NCBI RefSeq assembly: GCF_000384335.2
Contig: NZ_KQ031382.1
Location: forward strand, 3,793,545 to 3,857,544
Length of the DNA stretch: 64,000 nucleotides
Reading direction: 5' to 3'
DNA from: Hyphomicrobium sp. 99
GTDB taxonomy: Bacteria > Pseudomonadota > Alphaproteobacteria > Rhizobiales > Hyphomicrobiaceae
In this document: piece by piece, positions 26,969-34,636 of the stretch
Numbering within the stretch: position 1 is the stretch's first letter
How the letters are laid out: each line of letters opens with the position of its first letter
Translations under genes and position numbers: made by a program
The notes under the pieces: generated by a model
What the model was told of the DNA's origin: nothing
The model's input: the letters and a program-made list of their open reading frames with translations, nothing else
Databases searched by the model: none

Positions 26969-27511
26969 ATCCGTAAACCAATGCGACCCGAGCCTCAGAG
27001 CCGGGAAAACTCAGGGCCCCGCATCAACGACCAAATTCGGGCCCGGGAAGTCCGTCTCATCGATGAGACAGGCCAGAACGTCGGCGTCATTGCAAAATTT
27101 GATGCTCTTGCCCGTGCCGAAGAGGCCGGACTGGATCTCGTTGAGATCTCGCCCGACGCAGAGCCGCCGGTCTGCAAGATTCTCGATTTCGGCAAGTTTA
27201 AATTCCAAGAACAGAAAAAGGCCGCCGAGGCCCGTAAAAATCAGAAAATCGTCGAGTTGAAAGAGATCAAGATGCGTCCGGGCATCGACGATCATGACTA
27301 CGACGTGAAGATGCGGGCGATTAAGCGGTTCTTCGAAGACGGCGATAAGGTCAAGATAACGCTGCGCTTCCGCGGCCGTGAGATGGCGCACTCTCAGCTC
27401 GGCATGGCGGTACTGCAGCGCGTGAAAGCTGACACCGAATCCATCTCTAAGGTCGAGAGCGAACCGCGCTTCGAAGGCCGCCAGATGGTCATGGTGCTCG
27501 CCCCCAAATGA
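26969..27511 (+). CDS. infC: translation initiation factor IF-3, ATC start codon
   Basis: A 180-residue IF-3 that binds the 30S subunit, blocks premature 50S joining and proofreads the start codon. N-terminal domain: [15 protein letters not shown] and [20 protein letters not shown]-terminal domain: [16 protein letters not shown] and [12 protein letters not shown]. The start is placed at ATC 26969 because AAGGAG (26956-26961) is 7 bases upstream, and the frame runs ATC CGT AAA CCA ATG. The first ATG, at 26981, is 19 bases from that ribosome site, too far. Rare start codons are a known means by which IF-3 represses its own translation. A hairpin follows the stop. Confidence 0.9.
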   Translation: MRKPMRPEPQSRENSGPRINDQIRAREVRLIDETGQNVGVIAKFDALARAEEAGLDLVEISPDAEPPVCKILDFGKFKFQEQKKAAEARKNQKIVELKEIKMRPGIDDHDYDVKMRAIKRFFEDGDKVKITLRFRGREMAHSQLGMAVLQRVKADTESISKVESEPRFEGRQMVMVLAPK

Positions 27512-27520
27512 TGTGACTGC

Positions 27521-27541
27521 GGCGGGGTTTTCCGCCCCGCC
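27521..27541 (+). terminator. probable infC terminator
   Basis: GGCGGGG (27521-27527) pairs with CCCCGCC (27535-27541) over a 7-base loop, followed by CTTGTCT. It lies 9 bases after the infC stop and suggests that infC is not co-transcribed with rpmI-rplT. Confidence 0.5.
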
Positions 27542-27651
27542 CTTGTCTCCCCAATCCGCTTGAAGTCGCGACCCGGCCGGCGGACTTGTCCTCGGACACA
27601 GACGGTTCTAGCCTTCCCCGCTCGACGGCACTCTTTCGGGGGAACGGCCGC

Positions 27652-28026
27652 ATGAGCGATGAACCGCCATTCGATTTCTCGATACTTGACCGTATCGGCG
27701 CGCCATATCGCCATTTTGCGCCGGGCGAGAAGATTTTCCTCGAAGAAGAACCCGGCGACGCCATGTACATGGTCCGATCAGGCCGGGTCGACGTCATCAC
27801 TTACGGCACGGTCCTCGAGAACATCCGCACAGGCGGCATTTTTGGCGAGATGGCGCTGATCGACGATGGTCCTCGAAGCGCGGCAGCCATGGCCGCTGAA
27901 CCGACCGAAGTCGTCGCCATAAACAAACCTACGTTTCTCGCTGTCGTCCGCGATGACCCGCAGTTCGCGCTCCGCGTCATGAGCCTGTTGGCGACCCGCC
28001 TGCGACGGATGAATAAGCAGTTGTGA
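27652..28026 (+). CDS. stand-alone cyclic nucleotide-binding domain protein
   Basis: A 124-residue protein that is little more than one cNMP-binding domain. The phosphate-binding cassette FGEMALIDDGPRSAA is intact, with Glu66 (ribose 2'-OH) and Arg75 (cyclic phosphate), so nucleotide binding is likely. Unlike CRP/FNR there is no helix-turn-helix, and no effector domain is fused. GGGGGA precedes the ATG at 27652. It may act as a regulatory subunit for an unlinked partner. The Crp-like beta-roll starts at HFAPGEKIFLEEEPG. Confidence 0.88.
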   Translation: MSDEPPFDFSILDRIGAPYRHFAPGEKIFLEEEPGDAMYMVRSGRVDVITYGTVLENIRTGGIFGEMALIDDGPRSAAAMAAEPTEVVAINKPTFLAVVRDDPQFALRVMSLLATRLRRMNKQL

Positions 28027-28052
28027 GATGCGCGGCGGTTTTTGAAGTGCAA

Positions 28053-28229
28053 TCACGCCGCCATCTTGAGCTTCGGCGCCGCGGCGTTCTTCGAATATTT
28101 CTGATGAGCCTCCGCGAGAAGCTGCAGCAGAATATCCTGGCGATTGTAGAGATTTGGAAAAGCTTGACGCAGATCGTCCAGCTTTTTCAGCGCCTCGCTA
28201 TTCAGCCCAATATGAACGATGAGGTACAT
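28053..28229 (-). CDS. 58-residue ribbon-helix-helix-like small protein
   Basis: A short frame starting MYLIVHIGLNSEAL, with a beta-strand-like YLIVHIGL, then two helices (SEALKKLDDLRQ and NRQDILLQLLAEAHQKY) and a basic Ala/Lys tail. The strand-helix-helix pattern with Arg near the second helix start resembles CopG/Arc-type DNA-binding proteins. The codon choice fits the genome. No good ribosome site is seen upstream of the ATG, and no toxin partner adjoins, so the call stays tentative. It reads opposite to the cNMP-binding gene. Confidence 0.5.
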   Translation of the reverse strand: MYLIVHIGLNSEALKKLDDLRQAFPNLYNRQDILLQLLAEAHQKYSKNAAAPKLKMAA

Positions 28230-28322
28230 GGCGATGATCCGCAGGCTGCAAATAATACAGCCGATATCGCCATGACCTCGATGGATCCGCTGTTCCCCGC
28301 GAAACGCTGCGCGCCATCGCTT

Positions 28323-28523
28323 TCAATCGAGGTCCACTAAGCCAAGCGCAGCAAGCGAAACAAACGCGACAATCATCAAAATACCGACGAGCAAGACCAA
28401 CGCCGGATAGAAGGCCGCGAAAACCACGCCCGCGCGCCAGCCGGCGGCCGAACGCAAGCTGATTGCAGCAGTCGGCAGCGCTGCCAAAAGCAAAATCGCG
28501 ACAACGAACGGATCTAGCCTCAT
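28323..28523 (-). CDS. small two-helix membrane protein, unknown
   Basis: A 66-residue hydrophobic protein beginning MRLDPFVVAILLLAALP, with one membrane segment at about 6-25 and another at about 38-60, joined by SLRSAAGWRAG. GAGAG precedes the ATG at 28523. No family recognised. Confidence 0.5.
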   Translation of the reverse strand: MRLDPFVVAILLLAALPTAAISLRSAAGWRAGVVFAAFYPALVLLVGILMIVAFVSLAALGLVDLD

Positions 28524-28879
28524 GACCAAACTCTCGATGTACGCCACTGAAAGTTGCTACTTTAGCTTGCCACATATGGGCAACCGCGCCAGTCAACAGC
28601 GGTGAAAGAGACGCAATCCGCGGCAAAATACGAATTTGCTGATGTATTCCACCGCGGTCGGACAAATCCCTTTACGCGTCACGCGGGTAAGCGATCGCTG
28701 CGGTCGATTTGGCGCATGACCGAAGTTTCCCGAACAGCCTAAAAAACGTGGGTTACGGGCGACGCGGCGGTTAACGGCAACCGAGAAAAATCCCGATGTT
28801 TCCCAAGATACTGCGGTCCGCTTGTCAGCCCGCTTTATCTATTCCATCGTTCGAAATCAGTCGCAAGAAGGCCGTCGAA
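28524..28879. other. intergenic region before gtrA
   Basis: 356 bp between the small membrane gene and gtrA, which diverge here. I see only a short inverted repeat (CGGTT / AACCG around 28769-28784) and no convincing ORF or RNA. It probably holds promoters for both flanks. Confidence 0.4.
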
Positions 28880-29311
28880 ATGCACCCCAAGGTTCGCCAT
28901 GCACTGCTTTATACTGGCGTAAACCTGAGTTCGACCGTCGTAGACTTCACCATCTTTCTCGGCCTCACCCACGTCTTCGGGATGCCCATTCTACAAAGCG
29001 CCATCGCTTATTGCGTCGCCATGGTCGTGAATTATGCGCTGACGAGAAACTTCGTCTTCGCACACGACATGTCCCACAAATCGGAGCACCGGGTCTTCAT
29101 CGAGTTCGTCGCGACGTCGTTCCTCGGTCTTCTCCTGACGACTGGCGTCATCTGGCTGACGGTGCACAAGATGAACTTGCCGCCTATCGAGGGAAAAACA
29201 ATCTCCCTGCTGATCTGCTTCGCCTCGCTCTACTACATCCGCAGTCGTATCGTTTTCAGCAAGAACACGAATGCGAATGTTTCAGCCGACGCCGAACCGG
29301 TTCAGAACTAG
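28880..29311 (+). CDS. GtrA-family membrane protein
   Basis: A 143-residue protein with four membrane helices, e.g. ALLYTGVNLSSTVVDFTIFL and AIAYCVAMVVNYALTRNFVF, where NYALTRNFVF is the family hallmark. GtrA proteins are thought to move polyprenyl-linked sugars across the inner membrane for polysaccharide modification. The ATG at 28880 is preceded by AAGAAGG at eight bases; a start at 28796 would add 28 hydrophilic residues. The two glycosyltransferases 2-4 kb upstream could be partners. Its stop overlaps the convergent next gene by 4 bases. Confidence 0.85.
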   Translation: MHPKVRHALLYTGVNLSSTVVDFTIFLGLTHVFGMPILQSAIAYCVAMVVNYALTRNFVFAHDMSHKSEHRVFIEFVATSFLGLLLTTGVIWLTVHKMNLPPIEGKTISLLICFASLYYIRSRIVFSKNTNANVSADAEPVQN

Positions 29312-29655
29312 AGATTGACGTGCTGGATCACGTAGCTGCCGCCCGCCGCGATGAGGCCCGCGATCAGCACATACGGCAGGATGGAAACGAGAACCATCAA
29401 CAGTTCCACAAATGCCTTGAAGATCTGCTCCGCCGCCGCCCAGAGCTGGAAGAAGCCGCGATAGAGCACGTAGATGATGGCGATGACGACGACCGCCAGA
29501 ATCGCGATTTTCCAGATCGGCAGCGATTGCCAGTCCGATTGGAAGATCATCAGCATCTGCCCGAATGACCACTGCCACACGAGCTCGACGAACCTGAAAA
29601 TGGCCGTGATGCCCTGCTGCAGCAAATTGACGATCTGATCGATGATTTGCTTCAC
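29308..29655 (-). CDS. 115-residue multi-helix membrane protein, unknown
   Basis: Starts at a GTG preceded by GAGGGGG, a strong ribosome site. The protein opens with an amphipathic stretch (KQIIDQIVNLLQQGITAIF), then membrane segments at about 48-66 (IAILAVVVIAIIYVLY) and 83-108 (ELLMVLVSILPYVLIAGLIAA). No family recognised. It is convergent with gtrA with a 4-base overlap of stops. Confidence 0.65.
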   Translation of the reverse strand: MKQIIDQIVNLLQQGITAIFRFVELVWQWSFGQMLMIFQSDWQSLPIWKIAILAVVVIAIIYVLYRGFFQLWAAAEQIFKAFVELLMVLVSILPYVLIAGLIAAGGSYVIQHVNL

Positions 29656-29772
29656 GGCCCAACCCCCTCGCGCGTCTGCGCGGTTAATAACGCATTAACC
29701 TCGTACTTGGTTCTAATCTAACTAATGAGAATTTCGCGGCTCGCCGCAGAAATCCTTCCGCGCGGTGCATTT

Positions 29773-29823
29773 TTCGCAACACCTGCCGAAATTGTTGCGA
29801 AGTTCCGATGGCTCCCCTATAAC
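29773..29823 (+). promoter_or_regulatory. rpmI-operon promoter with overlapping operator
   Basis: A perfect 9-bp inverted repeat, TTCGCAACA (29773-29781) and TGTTGCGAA (29793-29801), with half-site centres 20 bp apart (two helix turns). Its right half contains the -35 hexamer TTGCGA (29795-29800), followed by a 17-base spacer and TATAAC (29818-29823). A protein bound here would block RNA polymerase. The next gene rightward is rpmI at 30147, giving a leader of about 315 nt. Confidence 0.55.
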
Positions 29824-29837
29824 CCCGCTTAGAGCCG

Positions 29838-30135
29838 CCCGGCGAGGCATGCCGTGGCGGTTCTTATGCTTTTGAAAAACAAGCGGAAACCGCAAAAAGC
29901 ACCCTTCGCAGGACCGGCCGTTTCGCAACGGCTGAGAGTGTTGGAGCAGCAATGCATCAGCACTTCGGCTCGGAAACGAGCCAGGGCATTTGAGCGCCTC
30001 CAAGCTCGCCTCCGCACTTCGGACCTTTTGGTCCGGGGCCGCAAGGCGGCCCGGCGCCGAGCGCCGCCCCCGCGGAGGGCCAGGATGGGAAGCGCGCAAG
30101 CGCGAGCATCCGGCGGGCCCGTGAGCGAGAACTAA
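29838..30135 (+). ncRNA. structured 5' leader of rpmI-rplT-pheS-pheT
   Basis: A chain of hairpins and no convincing ORF: GCGGTT/AACCGC with an inner GCTT/AAGC; GCCGTT-TCGC-AACGGC near 29918; GGCTCG / CGAGCC closed by a GAAA tetraloop near 29969; GGACC-TTTT-GGTCC (30021-30034); GGGCCGC / GCGGCCC (30036-30052); and GGATG...CATCC around a GCGC-GCAA-GCGC helix. This suggests control by attenuation or by L20 binding, as known for rpmI-rplT leaders in other phyla. No phenylalanine-rich leader peptide was found, which argues against classic pheST attenuation. Confidence 0.45.
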
Positions 30136-30146
30136 GGACAAGCAAA

Positions 30147-30347
30147 ATGCCTAAAATGAAGACGAAGAGCGGCGCCAAAAAGCGCTTCAAGATGACCGGC
30201 ACGGGCAAAGTTGTTGCAGCCCAGGCAGGCAAGCGTCACGGCATGATCAAGCGCACGGCGAAATTCATTCAGAAGGCGCGCGGCACAGGCGTGCTGAACG
30301 ATTCTGACGCGAAGATCGTCAAGAAATACATGCCCTACAACCGCTGA
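30147..30347 (+). CDS. rpmI: 50S ribosomal protein L35
   Basis: A 66-residue basic ribosomal protein, full length, starting [20 protein letters not shown] with the conserved KRHGM and a C-terminal KKYMPY. AAGGA precedes the ATG. It is the first gene of the rpmI-rplT-pheS-pheT run; a 41-nt hairpin separates it from rplT. Confidence 0.98.
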   Translation: MPKMKTKSGAKKRFKMTGTGKVVAAQAGKRHGMIKRTAKFIQKARGTGVLNDSDAKIVKKYMPYNR

Positions 30348-30357
30348 GATGTCCCCG

Positions 30358-30398
30358 GGCACTTGCGGCCGGCTCCCCGCAGGGGAGTCGCAAGTGCC
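30358..30398 (+). repeat. 41-nt two-stem hairpin element, copy B (rpmI-rplT gap)
   Basis: Outer 10-bp stem GGCACTTGCG / CGCAAGTGCC, internal loop GCCGG against T, inner 6-bp stem CTCCCC / GGGGAG, loop GCA. The architecture and internal loop equal those at 19082-19122, while most stem pairs differ with pairing kept. It starts 11 bases after the rpmI stop. Confidence 0.7.
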
Positions 30399-30447
30399 AA
30401 CGAAATCTCTTTCAATCTTGAAGCACTAATTCCAGGAGTTTTCTCCA

Positions 30448-30849
30448 ATGGCCCGCGTCAAACGTGGCGTTACCGCCCACGCCAAGCACAAGAAAGTCAT
30501 CAAGGCCGCGAAGGGCTTTTATGGCCGTCGCAAGAATACGATCCGCGTTGCAAAGCAGGCGGTCGAGAAGTCGCAGCAGTACGCCTATCGTGACCGCAAG
30601 CGTCGCAAGCGCAATTTCCGCGCACTTTGGATCCAGCGCATCAACGCTGCCGTCCGCGAGCACGGCCTGACGTACGGCCGCTTCATCAACGGCCTGACGA
30701 ACCTCGGCATCGAGGTCGACCGCAAGGTTCTCTCCGACATCGCGATCAACGATCCGGCGGGCTTCAAGGCACTGGTCGACAAGGCAGCGGCAGCCGCCAG
30801 CTCGCCCGTCGCCAAGGCTGACCAGGACAAGGTCAAGAAGGCGGCTTAA
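30448..30849 (+). CDS. rplT: 50S ribosomal protein L20
   Basis: A 133-residue 23S rRNA-binding assembly protein, starting [20 protein letters not shown] with the conserved [18 protein letters not shown] and YGRFINGL. It is about 13-15 residues longer than the usual length because of an Ala/Lys tail ([20 protein letters not shown]). CAGGAG precedes the ATG. L20 acts as autogenous repressor of its operon in several bacteria, which is relevant to the leader at 29838-30135. Confidence 0.98.
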   Translation: MARVKRGVTAHAKHKKVIKAAKGFYGRRKNTIRVAKQAVEKSQQYAYRDRKRRKRNFRALWIQRINAAVREHGLTYGRFINGLTNLGIEVDRKVLSDIAINDPAGFKALVDKAAAAASSPVAKADQDKVKKAA

Positions 30850-30904
30850 GCCGCCACTTCGCGCTCGGTTTTTCGACTGGTCCCGCTGCTGACCATTCCT
30901 TCAT

Positions 30905-30937
30905 CCCCTCCCCAGCGGGGAGGGGTCAGGGGTGGGG
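30905..30937 (+). repeat. REP-like palindrome, first of an inverted pair
   Basis: CCCCTCCCC and GGGGAGGGG over AGC, followed by TCAGGGGTGGGG. A second copy in opposite orientation lies at 31010-31040. Such C/G-run palindromes occur as dispersed extragenic repeats in many proteobacteria. Confidence 0.6.
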
Positions 30938-31009
30938 AGAAGCCGCACAACCGAGCGAGCGCAATGCAAGTTCCTGGGCATAAAGTGGCGTGTCGCCGCT
31001 AGCCATACA

Positions 31010-31040
31010 CCCCACCCAGCCCCTCCCCTGAGGGGAGGGG
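31010..31040 (-). repeat. REP-like palindrome, second of an inverted pair
   Basis: CCCCTCCCC (31020-31028) and GGGGAGGGG (31032-31040) over TGA, preceded by CCCCACCC at 31010-31017. It mirrors the copy at 30905-30937. Together they can pair with each other or form two hairpins in the rplT-pheS gap (236 bp). Confidence 0.6.
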
Positions 31041-31085
31041 TGATCTGGGGAAAAGAATGTTGGGTTCCGACTCAAGGAGATTTCT

Positions 31086-32159
31086 ATGAGCGGCGCTAAC
31101 GACCTCGCAGTCCTCGAAAAAGACCTACTCGCCGAGATTACAGGCGCAAGTGATCTCGCGTCGCTCGATGCAGTCCGCGTTTCAGCCCTCGGCAAGAAGG
31201 GGCGCGTCTCCGAGCTGATGAGCAAGCTCGGCTCCCTGCCGCCCGAAGAGCGCAAGAGCTTCGGCCAGACGGTCAATACGCTGAAATCGAAAGTTTCCGA
31301 CGCTCTCGACGCCCGCAAAGCGGTGCTCGAAACCGCAGCTCTCGACGCGCGCCTCCAGACCGAGCGCGCCGACGTCACGCTGCCGGTGCGCCTCGGCCCT
31401 GTTGCCGAAGGCCGCATTCATCCCGTCAGCCAGGTTCTCGACGAAGTCATCGAGATTTTCGCCGATATGGGTTTCTCGGTCGCCGAAGGTCCCGACATCG
31501 AGACCGACGAGATGAACTTCGACAAGCTCAACATCCCGGCCGAACACCCAGCGCGCCAGGACCACGACACATTCTATTTTTCGCCGAAGGCCGACGGCTC
31601 GCGCCTGCTGCTCCGCACGCACACGAGCCCCGTGCAGATTCGCACGATGGTCTCGCAAAAGCCGCCGATCCGCATCATCGCGCCGGGCCGCGTCTATCGT
31701 ATGGATAGCGACCAGACGCACACGCCGATGTTCCATCAGGTGGAAGGCCTCGTCATCGACGAGTCGACCCACATGGGGCACCTGAAATGGGTGCTCCAGG
31801 AATTCTGCAAGGCCTTCTTCGAGGTGGACGAAGTGAAGATGCGCTTCCGCGCCTCGCACTTCCCCTTCACCGAGCCTTCGATGGAAGTCGACATCGGCGC
31901 CGAAGCCATCGGCAAGCCTGGTCAATGGCTGGAAATCCTCGGCTGCGGAATGGTGCATCCGAACGTGCTGCGCAACTGCGGACTCGATCCTGAGAAGTAT
32001 CAAGGCTTCGCATTCGGCGTCGGCCTCGACCGGCTGACGATGCTGAAGTACGGCATCCCCGATCTGCGCTCGTTCTTCTCCGGCGATTTGAAGTGGCTCA
32101 GCCACTACGGCTTCTCGATGCTCGACGTCCCGACCCTCGGCGGCGGGCTGTCGACCTAA
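31086..32159 (+). CDS. pheS: phenylalanine--tRNA ligase alpha subunit
   Basis: A 357-residue class II aminoacyl-tRNA synthetase catalytic subunit. An N-terminal coiled-coil tRNA-binding arm (about 1-90) is followed by the catalytic core: [23 protein letters not shown], motif 2 region [20 protein letters not shown], and motif 3 [19 protein letters not shown]. It charges tRNA-Phe as an alpha2beta2 enzyme with PheT. AGGAGA precedes the ATG. pheT begins 11 bp downstream. Confidence 0.98.
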   Translation: MSGANDLAVLEKDLLAEITGASDLASLDAVRVSALGKKGRVSELMSKLGSLPPEERKSFGQTVNTLKSKVSDALDARKAVLETAALDARLQTERADVTLPVRLGPVAEGRIHPVSQVLDEVIEIFADMGFSVAEGPDIETDEMNFDKLNIPAEHPARQDHDTFYFSPKADGSRLLLRTHTSPVQIRTMVSQKPPIRIIAPGRVYRMDSDQTHTPMFHQVEGLVIDESTHMGHLKWVLQEFCKAFFEVDEVKMRFRASHFPFTEPSMEVDIGAEAIGKPGQWLEILGCGMVHPNVLRNCGLDPEKYQGFAFGVGLDRLTMLKYGIPDLRSFFSGDLKWLSHYGFSMLDVPTLGGGLST

Positions 32160-32170
32160 AGGCGCGAACA

Positions 32171-34603
32171 ATGAAATTCACGTTCTCTTGGCTGAAGGAT
32201 CACCTCGACACGGAGAAATCCGTCGACGAGATCGCGACGACGCTGTCGGCCATCGGGCTCGAAGTCGAAGGCATCGAAGATCCCGCGAAGTCGCTCGGCG
32301 CGTTCAAAATCGCGCGCATCGTCGAAGCGAAGAAGCATCCGAACGCGGATAAGTTGCAGGTCGTCCAAGTCGAGGTCGCCAAAGGCGAACCGCTGATGGA
32401 AGTCGTCTGCGGCGCGCCGAACGCACGCGCGGGCATGGTGTCGGTGTTCGCGCCGCTCGGCACCTACATTCCGGGCTCAAAAATCACGCTCGAGAAAAAG
32501 CCCGTTCGCGGCGTCGTCTCGAACGGCATGATGTGCTCCGCCGCCGAACTCGAACTTTCCGAGGAAAGCGACGGCATTCTCGATCTGCCCACCGAATGGG
32601 CCGATAACGTCGGCGCCCGCTACATCGACGTCGTTGGCCTCAACGATCCCGTCATCGAGGTCAAACTGACGCCGAACCGGCCGGACTGCACCGGCGTGCG
32701 CGGCGTCGCGCGTGATCTCGCGGCAGCGGGAATGGGCAAGCTGAAGCCCGAGCCGAAGCTCGGCGCGGTCGAAGGCAAAGTCGAATGCCCGATCGATATC
32801 AAGCTGGACTTCACGAAGGAAACCGCGAACGCCTGCCCGGTATTCGCCGGACGCCTCGTCAAAGGCGTGAAGAACGGACCGTCGCCCGCTTGGATGCAAG
32901 CGCGTCTGAAAGCTGCAGGCCTTCGCCCGATCAACGCCCTCGTCGATGTCACGAACTATATCTCGCTCGACCGCGGGCGCCCGCTGCACGTCTATGATGC
33001 AGCTAAGCTGAAAGGCGCCATCCGCGCCCGGCTTGGCAAAGCAGGCGAGAAGTTCCTCGGCCTCGACGACAAAGAGCACGCCGTCGACGAAACGATGTGC
33101 GTGATCGCCGATGACACCGGCCCGCTCGGCCTCGGCGGCATCATGGGCGGCGAAGCCTCAGGCTCGACCGACACCACGACCGACGTCTTCATCGAGAGCG
33201 CATACTTCGATCCGGTCCGTACCGCAGCAACGGGCCGAAAGGTCGGTTTGCAAACCGATGCGCGGTATCGTTTCGAGCGCGGCGTCGACCCTGCATCCGA
33301 GCGCCCCGGCCTCGATCTCGCGACCGACATGATCCTGAAATTCTGCGGTGGTGAGCCGACGAAGGCCAAGATTGCGGGCAAAGAGCCCATCGAAAACCGC
33401 GTGATTTCGTTCGATTTCGCGCGCATCGAAAAGCTCTCGGGTGTGAAGCTCTCGAACGACGAAATCTCCGATACGCTGAAAGCCTTGGGCTTCACCATCG
33501 ACGGCAAGCCGAACGCCGCAAAGATTACCGTTCCGACTTGGCGCCCTGACGTCCACGGCCCCGCTGACCTCGTCGAGGAAGTCGTCCGCATCGCCGGTCT
33601 CGATCGCATCCCGGCGACGCCCCTGCCGCGCGCCGCTGGAATTGCCCGCGCCGTCCTGACGGAAAAGCAGAAGCGCGCCCGCCGCGCTCGCCGTCTCTTG
33701 GCCGCACGCGGCTTCGTCGAAGCCGTGACGTGGAGCTTCATCCCAAAGGAGCAGGCGACGCATTTCGGCGGCGGCTCACCCGCTCTTGATCTCGGAAATC
33801 CCATCTCCGTCGAATTGTCGTCGATGCGTCCGGGGTTGCTTCCGGGTCTTCTGACCGCAGTGACCCGCAACCGCAATCGCGGAATTGCCGATGTCGCTCT
33901 GTTCGAACTTGGCCAAGCCTATCGCGGCGAGCAGCCGGAAGATCAGTACGCGAGCGCCGCTGGCGTCCGCGCCGGAACGGCACGCCTAACGGGCGCCGGA
34001 CGGCACTGGGACGGTAACACCAATCCCGTCGGCGCCTTCGATGTGAAGGCCGATGTCTTCGCTGCGCTCTCCGCGCTCGGGCTCGACCCATCAAAAGCGC
34101 AAATCACGCGCGACGCCCCGGCATGGTATCATCCGGGCCGCTCCGCCGCGTTGAAGCTCGGCCCGAAAACCGTGCTCGCCTACTTCGGCGAAGTTCACCC
34201 GGCAACGCTGAAGGCGCTCGACGTCGAAGCCCCCGTTTCCGCGTTCGAAATCTTCCTCGACGCCCTGCCGCCGGAGAAGAAGAAATCGCGCGCCAAGCCG
34301 CCGCTTGCAGCTTCCGATCTGTTGCCCGTGACGCGCGATCTCGCCTTCATCGTGCCGAAAGACGTTGCGGCCGGAGATGTGGTGAAAGCCGCGGCAAATG
34401 CCGATAAGGCTCTGATCCGTTCCGTGAACGTCTTCGACGTTTTCGAAGGGGGCAGTCTCGCGGCCGAAGGCAAAAAATCCGTCGCCATAGAAATAACGAT
34501 CCAGCCTGCGACGGAAACGCTGACCGATCAGGCCATCGAAACGATAACCAAAAAAATAGTATCGGATGTTAAGAAGGCGACCGGCGGCGAATTGCGTTCC
34601 TAA
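32171..34603 (+). CDS. pheT: phenylalanine--tRNA ligase beta subunit
   Basis: An 810-residue non-catalytic subunit with the usual domain order: N-terminal KFTFSWLKDHLDTE, OB-fold tRNA_bind (about 40-150), B3/B4 editing domain (about 210-390; GRPLHVYDAAKL, ALGLGGIMGG-like LGLGGIMGGEAS), B5 (about 400-480), the synthetase-like core, and a C-terminal FDX-ACB tRNA anticodon-binding domain (PVTRDLAFIVPKDV). The ATG at 32171 has AAAGG eight bases upstream; the longer frame overlaps pheS and is not used. Confidence 0.98.
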   Translation: MKFTFSWLKDHLDTEKSVDEIATTLSAIGLEVEGIEDPAKSLGAFKIARIVEAKKHPNADKLQVVQVEVAKGEPLMEVVCGAPNARAGMVSVFAPLGTYIPGSKITLEKKPVRGVVSNGMMCSAAELELSEESDGILDLPTEWADNVGARYIDVVGLNDPVIEVKLTPNRPDCTGVRGVARDLAAAGMGKLKPEPKLGAVEGKVECPIDIKLDFTKETANACPVFAGRLVKGVKNGPSPAWMQARLKAAGLRPINALVDVTNYISLDRGRPLHVYDAAKLKGAIRARLGKAGEKFLGLDDKEHAVDETMCVIADDTGPLGLGGIMGGEASGSTDTTTDVFIESAYFDPVRTAATGRKVGLQTDARYRFERGVDPASERPGLDLATDMILKFCGGEPTKAKIAGKEPIENRVISFDFARIEKLSGVKLSNDEISDTLKALGFTIDGKPNAAKITVPTWRPDVHGPADLVEEVVRIAGLDRIPATPLPRAAGIARAVLTEKQKRARRARRLLAARGFVEAVTWSFIPKEQATHFGGGSPALDLGNPISVELSSMRPGLLPGLLTAVTRNRNRGIADVALFELGQAYRGEQPEDQYASAAGVRAGTARLTGAGRHWDGNTNPVGAFDVKADVFAALSALGLDPSKAQITRDAPAWYHPGRSAALKLGPKTVLAYFGEVHPATLKALDVEAPVSAFEIFLDALPPEKKKSRAKPPLAASDLLPVTRDLAFIVPKDVAAGDVVKAAANADKALIRSVNVFDVFEGGSLAAEGKKSVAIEITIQPATETLTDQAIETITKKIVSDVKKATGGELRS

Positions 34604-34636
34604 TGCCGCCGTCATGACTTTGCGCATGAGGCCAAT

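Noticed and set aside
28198..28665. 155-codon minus-strand frame after the cNMP gene
   Set aside because: Cys/Arg-rich shadow composition; the better frames here are the 58- and 66-residue ones.
29854..30135. 93-codon frame in the rpmI leader as a possible leader peptide
   Set aside because: Composition is Arg/Ala/Pro driven by GC hairpins and contains no Phe run or start signal; the hairpins explain the sequence better.
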